From contig DAOQAG010000002.1 of NCBI GenBank assembly GCA_035353815.1, positions 62,001 to 126,000 on the forward strand: a stretch of DNA of 64,000 nucleotides. Reading direction: 5' to 3'. Shown here piece by piece: positions 32,616 through 41,255 of this stretch. The position numbers and the translations under genes were made by a program. The first letter of the stretch is position 1; every line of letters starts with the position of its first letter. Source of the DNA: JAKPUX01 sp035353815. GTDB taxonomy: Bacteria; Zhuqueibacterota; Zhuqueibacteria; Residuimicrobiales; Residuimicrobiaceae. Below the pieces are notes generated by a model. The model saw nothing but the letters and a program-made list of their open reading frames with translations, was not told the origin of the DNA and searched no databases.

Positions 32616-34082
32616 TTATTTCCCTTCCCGGGACGGTGCCGTGCGTTCGTCGAGCAGCAGGGCCATGACGCTGCGCGGATCGGCGCGCCCCTGCACCGCT
32701 TGCAGGATCAGGCCGGCAAAAAAGCCGGTCAGTTTGTCCTTCCCCTGCAGCCAGGCGTCGCGTTCCTCCGGATGCGCAGCCAGGGTCTGCCGGACGAGCG
32801 CCCGCAGCGCCGCGCTGTCGGTCACCTGAGCCTGCTCCTCGCGGGCGATCGCCGCCGCCGGGTCGAGGCCGCTGTCAAGCGTCTCCTCAAAGATCCGCTT
32901 GGCCGTCCGGCCATGGATCCGGCCCTGGCCGAGGGCCTGCAGCAGCCCGGCAAGATACTCCGGCGTCATCCTGAGCTCTTGGACCGGACAGCCTCGCGCT
33001 TTGCTGGCGCGCAGCACTTCGCCCATCACCCAGTTGCTCGCCGCCTTTTTGTCCTCCACCAGACGGACGAGACGTTCAAAATAATCCGCCAGAGAAGGCT
33101 CGCTGGTCAAAACCCCGGCGTCGTAGGCCGGCAAGCCGAAGTCGCTTTCATAACGGCGCTTGCGCGCCTCCGGCAGCTCCGGCAGCAGGGCCCGCTGCAC
33201 CTCAACCCATGCCGCGTCGATCCGTACCGGCATCAGATCCGGCTCCGGAAAGTAGCGGTAATCGTGGGCCTCCTCCTTGCTGCGCATCGGCTCGGCCACA
33301 CCGCGATCAGGATCCCAGAGCAGAGTCTGCTGCGCTATACGGCCGCCCGCCGCAAGAGCGGCGCTCTGCCGCGTGATCTCGAACTCCAGGGCCCGCTCCA
33401 CATGACGGAAAGAATTCATGTTCTTCAGCTCGGTCTTGACGCCGAGCCCGGTGCTCCCGGCGGGACGGAGCGAGATATTGGCGTCGCAGCGCAGGCTGCC
33501 CTCTTCCATATTGCCGCTGCAGATGCCGAGATAGCGGACCAGCTGGCGCAATTTCTGCAAAAAATCGACGGCCTCGGCCGGCGCATGAAAATCGGGCTCG
33601 GTCACCAGTTCGATCAGAGGTACGCCGCAGCGGTTGAGATCGAGCAGAGTTTCGCCGGCGGCGACAAAAGCCTCTGCATGAATGGACTTGCCGGCATCGT
33701 CCTCGAGGTGGAGGCGCCGGATGCGGAGGGTACGTTCGTCTCCCGTGGCAGTGGCCGCTGTCATCGTTCCGGCTTCGGCGAAAGGCTGATCGAATTGGGA
33801 GATCTGGTAGCCCTTGGGCAAGTCCGGATAAAAATAGTTCTTGCGCGCGAAGACAGAGACCGGATTGATCCGGCAACCGGTCGCCAGAGCCAGCCGGCAA
33901 GCAAACTCGAGCGCCTGCCTATTGAGGACCGGCAGGGCTCCGGGCAGTCCCATACAAACCGGGCAGACCTGGCTATTGGCCTCTGCCCCGAACCGGGTGC
34001 TGCAGCCGCAAAAAATCTTGCTGCGGGTTTGCAGCTGGATATGGACCTCCAGGCCGATGACCGGTTCAAAGGCGGTGTTCAT
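32616..34082 (-). CDS. gatB: Asp-tRNA(Asn)/Glu-tRNA(Gln) amidotransferase subunit B
   Basis: I chose the ATG at 34082 (MNTAFEPVIGLEVHIQLQT), which overlaps the gatA stop by four bases; the open frame runs further up only because it is GC-rich. The 488-residue product has the GatB signature CPVCMGLPGALPVLN, the DLPKGYQISQFD loop, the RCDANISLRP and KNMNSFRHVERALEFE stretches, and a C-terminal helical GatB/Yqey tail. It activates Glu-tRNA(Gln)/Asp-tRNA(Asn) with ATP and receives ammonia from GatA. gatC is not adjacent. Confidence 0.96.
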   Translation of the reverse strand: MNTAFEPVIGLEVHIQLQTRSKIFCGCSTRFGAEANSQVCPVCMGLPGALPVLNRQALEFACRLALATGCRINPVSVFARKNYFYPDLPKGYQISQFDQPFAEAGTMTAATATGDERTLRIRRLHLEDDAGKSIHAEAFVAAGETLLDLNRCGVPLIELVTEPDFHAPAEAVDFLQKLRQLVRYLGICSGNMEEGSLRCDANISLRPAGSTGLGVKTELKNMNSFRHVERALEFEITRQSAALAAGGRIAQQTLLWDPDRGVAEPMRSKEEAHDYRYFPEPDLMPVRIDAAWVEVQRALLPELPEARKRRYESDFGLPAYDAGVLTSEPSLADYFERLVRLVEDKKAASNWVMGEVLRASKARGCPVQELRMTPEYLAGLLQALGQGRIHGRTAKRIFEETLDSGLDPAAAIAREEQAQVTDSAALRALVRQTLAAHPEERDAWLQGKDKLTGFFAGLILQAVQGRADPRSVMALLLDERTAPSREGK

Positions 34083-35536
34083 GCCGCCCCCGGGCCGGCA
34101 GGCGGAGCCGAAAGCTGCTGCTCGAGAAAGTGACCGGCGGCGAGCAGCAACGGCTCGGAGAAGGCCGGCCCGATCAGCTGGGCGCCGATCGGCAGCCCGG
34201 CACGGTCCCGGCCGCACGGCAGGGCCAGGGCCGGCAGGCCCGCCATGTTCACCGAGACGGTATAGACGTCGGAAAGATACATGGAGAGCGGATCCGCCGC
34301 CTTTTCACCAAGGCGAAAGGCCGTGGTCGGGCAGACCGGGGTCAGGATCAGATCGCAGGTGCCGAAGGCCTGCGCGAAATCCCGCTGCAGCAGCGTGCGC
34401 ACGCGCTGGGCTTTGCCATACTGGGCGTCGTAATAGCCGCTGGAGAGGACAAAAGTCCCGAGCATGATGCGCCGCTTGACTTCTGCGCCGAATCCCTCGC
34501 TGCGGGAGTGAAGGTACATCTCCTCCAGATTGGCGGGCGCGGGTGTGCGCCGGCCGTAGCGGGCGCCGTCGAACCGGGCCAAATTGGCCGAGGCTTCGGC
34601 GGCCGAGATAATGTAATAGGCGGCGATGGCGTAGCTGGTATGCGGCAGGGAAAGCGGCACCAGCTCCGCACCGGCGCTGCGGAACAGCGCGCTGCACTCG
34701 GCTACTGCCGCGCGCACAGGCGCCTCCAGCCCGTCCTGGAAATACTCTGCCGGCAGTCCGACGCGAAGTCCCTTCCAATCGCGCTGCAGTCCGGCCAGAT
34801 AATCGGGGACCGGCGTGTCGGCGCTGGTGGCATCCGCGGGATCATGCCCGGCGATCACCTGCAGCAGCTCCGCGCAATCGGCCACCGAGCGCGCCAGCGG
34901 TCCGATCTGATCGAGCGAGGAGGCAAAGGCGACGAGGCCATAGCGCGAAACCCGTCCCCAGGTCGGTTTGAGACCGGCCACGCCGCAAAACGAGGCGGGC
35001 TGACGGATCGAGCCGCCGGTGTCGCTGCCCAGCGCGGCAGTGCAGAGGCCGGCAGCGACTGCAGCTGCAGAGCCGCCCGAGGAGCCGCCGGGAACGCGAT
35101 CCGGATCCTCGGGGTGGCGGACCGGGCCGAAGGCCGAGTGTTCGGTGGATGAACCCATGGCGAATTCATCCATATTGGTCTTGCCGATGAAGAGCGCATC
35201 CTCGGCCGCCAGGCGTTGCAGCACCGTGGCGGCAAAGGGCGAATGGTAGCCGGCGAGAAATTTCGAGCCGCAGGTTGTCGCCCCCTCCGACCAGGCCAGA
35301 TTGTCCTTGATGCCGAGAACCATGCCGGCGAGCCGGCCCGCCTGGCCCCGGGCGCGTTTGCGATCGAGCGCGGCCGCTTTTTCGAGCAGCTGTTCGGCAA
35401 ATACAGCAATAAAGGCGTTCAGATGAGCGCCTTTATTGATGTGCTGCAAACAGGTTTCTGCCAGACGGGTGCAGGTCATCGACCCGTCGGCGAGCAGGGG
35501 CTTGATGGCTTGAAAATCAGCGCGACGGGTCACCAA
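34079..35536 (-). CDS. gatA: Asp-tRNA(Asn)/Glu-tRNA(Gln) amidotransferase subunit A
   Basis: The 485-residue amidase-signature enzyme has catalytic Lys in LGIKDNLAW. The Ser/cis-Ser pair lies in PGGSSGGSAAAVAAGL and ALGSDTGGSIRQPASF. It releases ammonia from glutamine for GatB. The start is a weak codon: TTG at 35536 (AAGGA eight bases upstream) or GTG at 35533; no ATG fits. It overlaps gatB by ATGA and follows the tatA pair by 39 bp. In E. coli-type bacteria lacking GatCAB this gene is absent, so its presence implies indirect Gln- and/or Asn-tRNA synthesis. Confidence 0.96.
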   Translation of the reverse strand: MVTRRADFQAIKPLLADGSMTCTRLAETCLQHINKGAHLNAFIAVFAEQLLEKAAALDRKRARGQAGRLAGMVLGIKDNLAWSEGATTCGSKFLAGYHSPFAATVLQRLAAEDALFIGKTNMDEFAMGSSTEHSAFGPVRHPEDPDRVPGGSSGGSAAAVAAGLCTAALGSDTGGSIRQPASFCGVAGLKPTWGRVSRYGLVAFASSLDQIGPLARSVADCAELLQVIAGHDPADATSADTPVPDYLAGLQRDWKGLRVGLPAEYFQDGLEAPVRAAVAECSALFRSAGAELVPLSLPHTSYAIAAYYIISAAEASANLARFDGARYGRRTPAPANLEEMYLHSRSEGFGAEVKRRIMLGTFVLSSGYYDAQYGKAQRVRTLLQRDFAQAFGTCDLILTPVCPTTAFRLGEKAADPLSMYLSDVYTVSVNMAGLPALALPCGRDRAGLPIGAQLIGPAFSEPLLLAAGHFLEQQLSAPPAGPGAA

Positions 35537-35575
35537 ACAGAGTATCCTTGCAAAGGGTGCGAAAGCACGCCGTGC

Positions 35576-35776
35576 TTATTCCGGCTTGCTTTTTGTATCC
35601 GGCAGTTCACCCCGGGTGGTGTTGTTCGAGGTGGACTCGTTGATGTCGTTGGCGGCTTTCTTGAACTCCTTGATGCCCTGCCCCAGCCCCTTGGCCAGTT
35701 CGGGAATCTTTTTGGATCCGAAAAGCAGCACAACCAGGAAAATAATAATCAGCCATTCTGTCGGGCCGATGCCCAT
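35576..35776 (-). CDS. tatA: Twin-arginine translocase subunit TatA
   Basis: I chose the ATG at 35776, which has GGAGG five to six bases upstream; the frame also has an ATG at 35788 that precedes that site. The 66-residue product is one transmembrane helix (TEWLIIIFLVVLLFGSKKIPELAKGLG) with the conserved FGxxxxPELAKGLG hinge, an amphipathic helix and a short charged tail. TatA forms the pore-like assembly for export of folded proteins. A second tatA copy lies 29 bp upstream. tatC is not in the window. Confidence 0.92.
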   Translation of the reverse strand: MGIGPTEWLIIIFLVVLLFGSKKIPELAKGLGQGIKEFKKAANDINESTSNNTTRGELPDTKSKPE

Positions 35777-35805
35777 AATAACCTCCACATGAAACGGTTT
35801 TTCAA

Positions 35806-35985
35806 TTATTTGGGAAGATGATCCGTAAGATCCAGTTCCCGTTTGACATCATCCGTGGCCTTTTTCAGCTCACGCAAGCCCTTGCCGAGGCCGCGCGCCA
35901 GTTCTGGCAGCTGTTTGGAACCGAACAATATCAAGGCGACGAGAAGGATGACGAACATCTCGTCCAAACCGACACCGGGCAGCAT
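35806..35985 (-). CDS. tatA: Second twin-arginine translocase TatA/E-like subunit
   Basis: A 59-residue open frame begins at ATG 35985 with AAGGAGGAG six bases upstream and ends TAA at 35806. It starts MLPGVGLDEMFVILLVALIL and continues FGSKQLPELARGLGKGLREL, the standard TatA helix, FG hinge and amphipathic helix, then a short tail. It is as close to the family as the other copy. Two TatA-type subunits in tandem may be a TatA/TatE pair or a TatA/TatB-like division of labour, although neither has a long TatB tail. Confidence 0.88.
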   Translation of the reverse strand: MLPGVGLDEMFVILLVALILFGSKQLPELARGLGKGLRELKKATDDVKRELDLTDHLPK

Positions 35986-36050
35986 GATCTCCTCCTTGGA
36001 TAGAATAGAGAAATATAGGGCACCGGTACCTTAGAAGCAAGCAAAATTGT

Positions 36051-36341
36051 TCAAGCGTACCATCGGAAGATGTAAGCCGCAAGGATAATACCGATCACTC
36101 CGATGATGTTGAGATTGAAGGTGAATCCCAGAGTCAGCGAGATGATGGCGAGATTGAGCTGGAAGGGACTGAATCCGAAGCCAAACGAGCGCAGCAGAAA
36201 ATCATGTACGACGCCTTCAGGCAGGAGAACGCCGAGGCCCTCACCGATAGCGGAGCCGATGACGGCGCCGAGAATCACCGCGAGCACGAGTGTTCCGGCC
36301 GAAAGCTTCCTCTTGATGCGGTATCTGTCCTTGGATAACAT
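36051..36341 (-). CDS. DUF4321 small membrane protein
   Basis: I chose the ATG at 36341, nine bases after GGGAGG; the ATG at 36350 directly touches that site. The 96-residue product has two hydrophobic stretches: LVLAVILGAVIGSAIGE near the start and IGVIGIILAAYIF at the end. Between them is FSPFQLNLAIISLTLGFTFN, typical of DUF4321 proteins, which are often encoded near tatA or cell-envelope genes. No function is established for the family. It follows pssA by 16 bp. Confidence 0.75.
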   Translation of the reverse strand: MLSKDRYRIKRKLSAGTLVLAVILGAVIGSAIGEGLGVLLPEGVVHDFLLRSFGFGFSPFQLNLAIISLTLGFTFNLNIIGVIGIILAAYIFRWYA

Positions 36342-36357
36342 GGATGCCATCCTCCCG

Positions 36358-37143
36358 TCAATGTTCAGAATTGAGATCGTCCGCCTCGGGGATGATCGTG
36401 ATCACGCCGTCATCACCATTCCGCAGCAGTGCAAGGATGGCCTTGAAGATGCCGGAGAGAATATAAACGATCATGAAGGGGAAGAGGACATAGGACGGAT
36501 AGATGAGAAAGGCGACGAAAACGAAGACAAAAAAGATCAATTTGAAGCGGTTGGGACCCTTTTCCTTGATCGAAAAGCGCGGAAAGCCCTCATAGCGGAT
36601 GGTGCTGGCCATCAGCAAGCTGACGACTGGGACCATGACGATCAGGCTGCGGAGCAGCAGGGTCCATTCCATGCTATCGGCGAGGATGACGCATCCGGCG
36701 AGCGTGACGCCGGCCATCGGAGCAGGAAGGCCGAGATAGTCGGCTTTTTTGCCTTCGGCCATGGTGAAGACGTTGAAGCGGGCCAGGCGGAAGGCGGCGA
36801 AGAGGACCGGGAAAAAGGCCAGGATCAATCCCAGCGGCGGGTGCAGGGTTTTCAGTTGGACGACGTAGACCAGAACGGCCGGGGCGAGGCCGGCTGAGAT
36901 GACGTCGCCGAGGGAATCCATCTGCAGGCCAAAGGCATTGCTCTGGCCGGTAGCGCGGGCGATGCGGCCGTCGAGGGCATCAAAGACGGCGGAGAAAAAG
37001 ATCAGCCAGGCGGCGGTGACATAGTTGCCTTCAACGGTCTGGATAACCGAGACAAACCCGCACAAGACATTGAGCGCGGTGAAGAGATTGGGGACGTTGA
37101 TGTAGGTGCTTTGTTTACGTGGACGTTTTTTTCTGGTATTCAT
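36358..37143 (-). CDS. pssA: CDP-diacylglycerol-serine O-phosphatidyltransferase
   Basis: The 261-residue integral membrane enzyme has the CDP-alcohol phosphotransferase signature DG-x2-AR-x8-G-x3-D-x3-D at DALDGRIARATGQSNAFG then LQMDSLGD. It is preceded by VPNLFTALNVLCGFVS. It makes phosphatidylserine, the precursor of phosphatidylethanolamine, at the inner membrane. About eight transmembrane helices are visible. No psd gene is adjacent in the window. The 120-bp spacer between it and purC holds nothing I can identify. Confidence 0.92.
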   Translation of the reverse strand: MNTRKKRPRKQSTYINVPNLFTALNVLCGFVSVIQTVEGNYVTAAWLIFFSAVFDALDGRIARATGQSNAFGLQMDSLGDVISAGLAPAVLVYVVQLKTLHPPLGLILAFFPVLFAAFRLARFNVFTMAEGKKADYLGLPAPMAGVTLAGCVILADSMEWTLLLRSLIVMVPVVSLLMASTIRYEGFPRFSIKEKGPNRFKLIFFVFVFVAFLIYPSYVLFPFMIVYILSGIFKAILALLRNGDDGVITIIPEADDLNSEH

Positions 37144-37263
37144 GTCGATCCGCGATCGTCTTCCCCAAGGCGATCATTCTCCCTGTTAGTGTGCGTTCAG
37201 GATTGCAGCCTGGAGCATCCGCCGCCCCCGGGATGCCGCCGGATTGGATCTTGGCCAGGATTC

Positions 37264-37959
37264 TCAGGCGGTAAAGATCCGGTTTTTAACGCTGGGCAGA
37301 TTTTCGAGTACCATGGGATTATCGCCATCGAGAATCCCCATTTCGGGGCGCTGCAGATCGATGGTGCGAATGGTATTGAGGCTGATCTCATCCGCGATCA
37401 GCAGGCGGTTCTGATACCGGCCGAATTCGATGCGAATGTCCACCAGCTGCAGCTCGCGGCGGCGCAGAAATGCCTTCAGGATCGCGTTGATCTTGGAAGC
37501 GAGGCGGTGCATCTCCTTGATCTCGGTTGAGGTGGCGTGCCCGAAAGAGACGATATGATCCTCGTTGATCATCGGGTCATCGCGCTCATCATCCTTGAGA
37601 TAATACTCGATGATCGGGCATTCCAGTTCCTTGCCCTGCGGCAGGCCATAGCTCTTGACCAGCTTGCCGGCAGCGACATCATGCACCATGACGACCACCG
37701 GAATCATGGCCAGCTTTTTCACCAGCATCTCTTTGTCGGAAATCTCGCGGATGAAATGGGTGCTGATGTGGTAGCTGTCGAGAAGCCGGAACATATAAAT
37801 GGACATCTGGTTATTTAGACTGCCTTTACCGCGGGTATGCACAGCTTTGGAGCCGCTCAGACTGATCGCGTCGTCCTTGAATTCGAGCACCAGCTCGGAT
37901 TCATGCTCGGCTTCATAGACCTTTTTGGTCTTGCCTTCATACACCTTTTTCTTTTTCAA
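37264..37959 (-). CDS. purC: Phosphoribosylaminoimidazole-succinocarboxamide synthase
   Basis: I chose TTG at 37959 because AGGAG lies six bases upstream and the product then begins at the family's usual position (LKKKKVYEGKTKKVYE). Another TTG at 37998 would add 13 unusual residues. The 231-residue SAICAR synthetase has KVYEGKTKKVY (ATP loop), VDIRIEFGR and ADEISLNTIR (substrate and metal site). It condenses CAIR with aspartate in purine synthesis. It lies just after purB, which catalyses the following step. Confidence 0.94.
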   Translation of the reverse strand: MKKKKVYEGKTKKVYEAEHESELVLEFKDDAISLSGSKAVHTRGKGSLNNQMSIYMFRLLDSYHISTHFIREISDKEMLVKKLAMIPVVVMVHDVAAGKLVKSYGLPQGKELECPIIEYYLKDDERDDPMINEDHIVSFGHATSTEIKEMHRLASKINAILKAFLRRRELQLVDIRIEFGRYQNRLLIADEISLNTIRTIDLQRPEMGILDGDNPMVLENLPSVKNRIFTA

Positions 37960-38004
37960 GCCTCTCTCCTCATAGTGATGGATGTCCGGAACGGCCAACG
38001 CCTG

Positions 38005-38052
38005 TATTGGGAGATTACGACTTTACAGTACCCTTATCGGGAGATTCCGACT
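38005..38052. repeat. 30-bp-period direct repeat at the purB 3' end
   Basis: The 18-bp segments 38005-38022 and 38035-38052 match at 16 positions (TATyGGGAGATTmCGACT). One copy lies within the last codons and stop region of purB and the other just downstream, before the purC start. Confidence 0.7.
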
Positions 38053-39332
38053 CTGCGGTAAATGGTATCGACGTGTTTCAGCCCCACCCGTTCATCAAAG
38101 CATGCCTCCACCTCGGCGGCAGTCAGGAGGGCCTGCACGCGGCCGTCCGCGAGCAGGATTTCCTTGAACTCCTCACCCGACCGCCAACAGCGCATGGCAT
38201 TCTCCTGGACCACCCGGTAGGCGTTTTCCCGGCTCAGCCCCTTGCCGGTCAATGCCAATAACACCGGCTGGGAAAAGATTAATCCCCGGGTGCGGCGCAA
38301 ATTGGCAACCATCTGTTCCGGATAGACCACCAGGCCGTCGAGGATCCGGGCGAGCCGGTGCAGCATATAATCCAGGAGGATGCAGCTGTCCGGGAAGATC
38401 ACCCGCTCCACCGACGAATGGCTGATATCACGCTCATGCCACAGGGCGATGTTCTCGAGAGCCGCCAGAGCGTTGGAACGCAAAAGCCGCGCCAGACCGG
38501 CGATATTCTCGCTGCCGATCGGATTGCGCTTGTGCGGCATCGCGGAGGAGCCCTTCTGGCCGGAGCTGAAGGGCTCCTCCGCCTCAAGGACCTCGGTGCG
38601 TTGCAGATGACGGATCTCCACGGCGATCTTTTCCAGGCTCGCTCCGCACAGGGCGATCGCCATCTGCACCTGGGCATGGATGTCGCGCTGGATGACCTGG
38701 GTGGTGACCGGCGCCGGACGCAGCCCGAGGCGGGCACAGGTCCCCTCCTCCACGCGCGGATCGATGTAGGCGAAGGTTCCAACGACGCCGGAGACCATGC
38801 CGACCGCCGCGCCCTCGAGCGCAAAACGCATCCGCTCCAGCTGACGGCCCATCTCGTCATACCAGAGCGCGAACTTGAGACCAAACGAAGTGGGCTCGGC
38901 ATGGATGCCGTGGCTGCGGCCGACACAGACCGTCTCCTTGTGCCGCAGGGCCTGGGTGCGCAGAATCTCGCGCAGCCGCTCGATGCCGCCCACCAGGATC
39001 GCCCCGGCCTCCTGGATGTTCAACGCCAGAGCGGTGTCGAGAAGATCCGAGGAGGTCATCCCGAGATGGATATAGCGCGCTTCATCGCCGACCGTTTCGC
39101 CCACCGCGGTGAGAAAAGCGATGACATCGTGCTTGACTTCCGCCTCGATCGCCTCGATGCGCTCGACGGAGAAACCGGCCTTTTCCCGGATCGTGGCCAC
39201 CGCCGCTGCGGGGATCAGACCCAACTCCGCCTGCACCTCGCAAACGGCTACCTCGACCCGCAGCCAGGTCGCATATTTATGTTCGTCCGTCCAGAGGGCG
39301 GCCATCTCCGGCCGCGAATAGCGCTTGATCAT
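38034..39332 (-). CDS. purB: Adenylosuccinate lyase
   Basis: The 432-residue fumarase/aspartase-superfamily enzyme carries the signature SSAMPHKRNPIGSEN, the mobile catalytic-serine loop. GMTSSDLLDTALAL and GRSHGIHAEPTSFGLK are also present with their catalytic His. It cleaves SAICAR and adenylosuccinate, releasing fumarate. It overlaps the upstream protease gene by four bases (ATGA) and is followed by purC, so two purine genes sit together within a mixed housekeeping run. Confidence 0.96.
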   Translation of the reverse strand: MIKRYSRPEMAALWTDEHKYATWLRVEVAVCEVQAELGLIPAAAVATIREKAGFSVERIEAIEAEVKHDVIAFLTAVGETVGDEARYIHLGMTSSDLLDTALALNIQEAGAILVGGIERLREILRTQALRHKETVCVGRSHGIHAEPTSFGLKFALWYDEMGRQLERMRFALEGAAVGMVSGVVGTFAYIDPRVEEGTCARLGLRPAPVTTQVIQRDIHAQVQMAIALCGASLEKIAVEIRHLQRTEVLEAEEPFSSGQKGSSAMPHKRNPIGSENIAGLARLLRSNALAALENIALWHERDISHSSVERVIFPDSCILLDYMLHRLARILDGLVVYPEQMVANLRRTRGLIFSQPVLLALTGKGLSRENAYRVVQENAMRCWRSGEEFKEILLADGRVQALLTAAEVEACFDERVGLKHVDTIYRRVGISR

Positions 39333-40552
39333 CAGCTGCGCCCTTTTGTGCTTGTGCTGCGATACTCCAGTTGAATGGAAAGATTGAGGTAGCGCTGGCC
39401 GCGATAGATGCGAATGGAGAGGGTATCCCCCTGCTTCAGGTCCAGACCGTCGATGATGCCCTTGACGTCATCGAACTCCTCAACCTCCTTGCCGTTGATC
39501 GCCATGATGACGTCGCCGATCTGCAGTCCGCCGCGGGCCGCCGGGCTTTTCGGCTCGACCTCGGAGACGATCACTCCATGCCGGCTGGTCAGGCCCAGGT
39601 AGCGCGCCGTCGCCAGCGACATCGCCTCATAACGCAGACCGGTATACCAGCGCCGCTCCACCTTGCCATAGTTGATCAGGTCGTTGAGGATGCGCTTGAC
39701 GCGGTTGATCGGCAGGGCGAATCCGACGCCGACGTTGGTGCCATTGCCGGAGAGGATCCAGGTATTGATGCCGATCACCTCGCCATGGCAGTTCACCAGC
39801 GGGCCGCCGCTGTTGCCGGCATTGATCGCCGCATCGGTCTGGATCATGTCCTCCATGATCCGGTTATCCTCCCGCCGGCCGAAATCGCGATCGGTGGCAC
39901 TGATCACTCCGACGGTGACGGTAGCCTTGGAACCGATATCGAAGAGGCCGAAGGGGTCGCCCAGAGCGATCGCCCACTCGCCGATAACGACATCGTCCGA
40001 ATCGCCGAGCTGGACATAGGGGAAGTCGTTCCCCTCGATCTTGAGAATGGCGACATCGGAGATATAGTCCTCTCCCACCTTGGCGGCCACATACTGCTTG
40101 CCGCCGGTGCGCGTAACGATGATCTCGGTCGCATCTGCCACCACATGCTGGTTGGTGAGGATATACCCTTCGCGCGAAATAATAAAGCCGGAACCCAGGC
40201 TTTTAACGCGTTTTTCCACCGGATTGTTCTTGAAGAACTGCCGGAAGAACGGGTCATCATCAAAGGGCGAGCTCGGATAATAGCGCCGCACCTGCACCAC
40301 ATTGATGCCCACCACAGCGGGACTGACCTCCGCCACCGCCCGGGTGATGGCATTCTGGCGCGAATTGGATACCTCGTCCTGGCTCGCGGACGTCCCCTCC
40401 GACAGCGCCGGCGCGCGCCGCTCGGCCCCGCTCCACGGCCCGGTCTGGGACCAGGCGGCTGGGCTGGAACAAAGCAGGAGAACACTGGAGAGGTAAAAGA
40501 ACGCCAGCAACGCGGAAGAGCGGGACCGCTCCAGCGGCCGTGGCAACGCCAT
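39332..40552 (-). CDS. HtrA/DegP-family serine protease with one PDZ domain
   Basis: I chose the ATG at 40552, which starts just before a signal anchor (SALLAFFYLSSVLLLC). The frame extends upstream to 40804 only as a shadow of the transaldolase gene; an ATG at 40570 is also possible. The 406-residue protease has the trypsin-like triad His136 (TNQHVVADA), Asp166 (ISDVAILK) and Ser248 (NAGNSGGPL). A single C-terminal PDZ domain follows (VEPKSPAARGGLQIGDVIMA). It should degrade or sense misfolded envelope proteins. One PDZ instead of two makes it DegS-like in layout. Confidence 0.93.
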   Translation of the reverse strand: MALPRPLERSRSSALLAFFYLSSVLLLCSSPAAWSQTGPWSGAERRAPALSEGTSASQDEVSNSRQNAITRAVAEVSPAVVGINVVQVRRYYPSSPFDDDPFFRQFFKNNPVEKRVKSLGSGFIISREGYILTNQHVVADATEIIVTRTGGKQYVAAKVGEDYISDVAILKIEGNDFPYVQLGDSDDVVIGEWAIALGDPFGLFDIGSKATVTVGVISATDRDFGRREDNRIMEDMIQTDAAINAGNSGGPLVNCHGEVIGINTWILSGNGTNVGVGFALPINRVKRILNDLINYGKVERRWYTGLRYEAMSLATARYLGLTSRHGVIVSEVEPKSPAARGGLQIGDVIMAINGKEVEEFDDVKGIIDGLDLKQGDTLSIRIYRGQRYLNLSIQLEYRSTSTKGRS

Positions 40553-40601
40553 GTCGGGTGATCCTGTCATTGGTTCGAGGTGCAACTGCCGGGCCGCGGG
40601 A

Positions 40602-41255
40602 TCACGACTGGCGGTTCTTGACGTTTTCCCAATCCTTGAGAAAGAGCTGAATTCCCACATCCGTAAGCGGATGTTTGACCAACTGCTCGATGATTTTGAG
40701 CGGGATGGTCGCAATATGGGCGCCCATCGTGGCGGCATCCAGTACATGCAGCGGATTGCGGATGCTGGCGACGATGATCTCGGTCCGGAATTCATAATTG
40801 GCAAAAATGGAAAGAATTTGCTCGATCAGCTCCATGCCCACCTGGCCGGTATCATCCAGGCGGCCGACAAAGGGGCAGACGAAAGAGGCGCCCGCCTTGG
40901 CGGCAAGCAGCGCCTGGAGGGGGCTGAAGATCAGCGTCACCAGGGTGCGAATACCCTCGCCCTCCAGGATCTTGACGGCGATCAGGCCCTCTTTGGTTAC
41001 AGGAATCTTGATGACGATGTTGGGGGAGATCCGGGCCAGTTCACGGCCCTCACGGATGATGCCTTCGCTGTCGAGGCTGATCACCTCGGCGCAGACCGGT
41101 CCGTCGACCAGGGCGCAGATGGCACGATAGATCTCCTCAGGCTTGCCGGTTTCACGCGCGACAAGAGTGGGATTGGTGGTAACACCGTCGGCGACGCCGA
41201 GGGCGATCGCCTTTTTAATCTCTTCGAGATTGGCGGTATCGATGAAGAACTTCAT
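40602..41255 (-). CDS. Transaldolase / fructose-6-phosphate aldolase family protein
   Basis: I chose the ATG at 41255 (MKFFIDTANLEEIKKA), which has AAAGGAG six bases upstream and overlaps the truA stop. The 217-residue size is that of the short TalC/FSA subfamily. The Schiff-base Lys83 lies in NIVIKIPVTKEG. VTTNPTLVARE and FVGRLDDTG are conserved. It either transfers dihydroxyacetone units in the pentose phosphate pathway or cleaves fructose 6-phosphate; the sequence does not decide between the two. Confidence 0.92.
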   Translation of the reverse strand: MKFFIDTANLEEIKKAIALGVADGVTTNPTLVARETGKPEEIYRAICALVDGPVCAEVISLDSEGIIREGRELARISPNIVIKIPVTKEGLIAVKILEGEGIRTLVTLIFSPLQALLAAKAGASFVCPFVGRLDDTGQVGMELIEQILSIFANYEFRTEIIVASIRNPLHVLDAATMGAHIATIPLKIIEQLVKHPLTDVGIQLFLKDWENVKNRQS

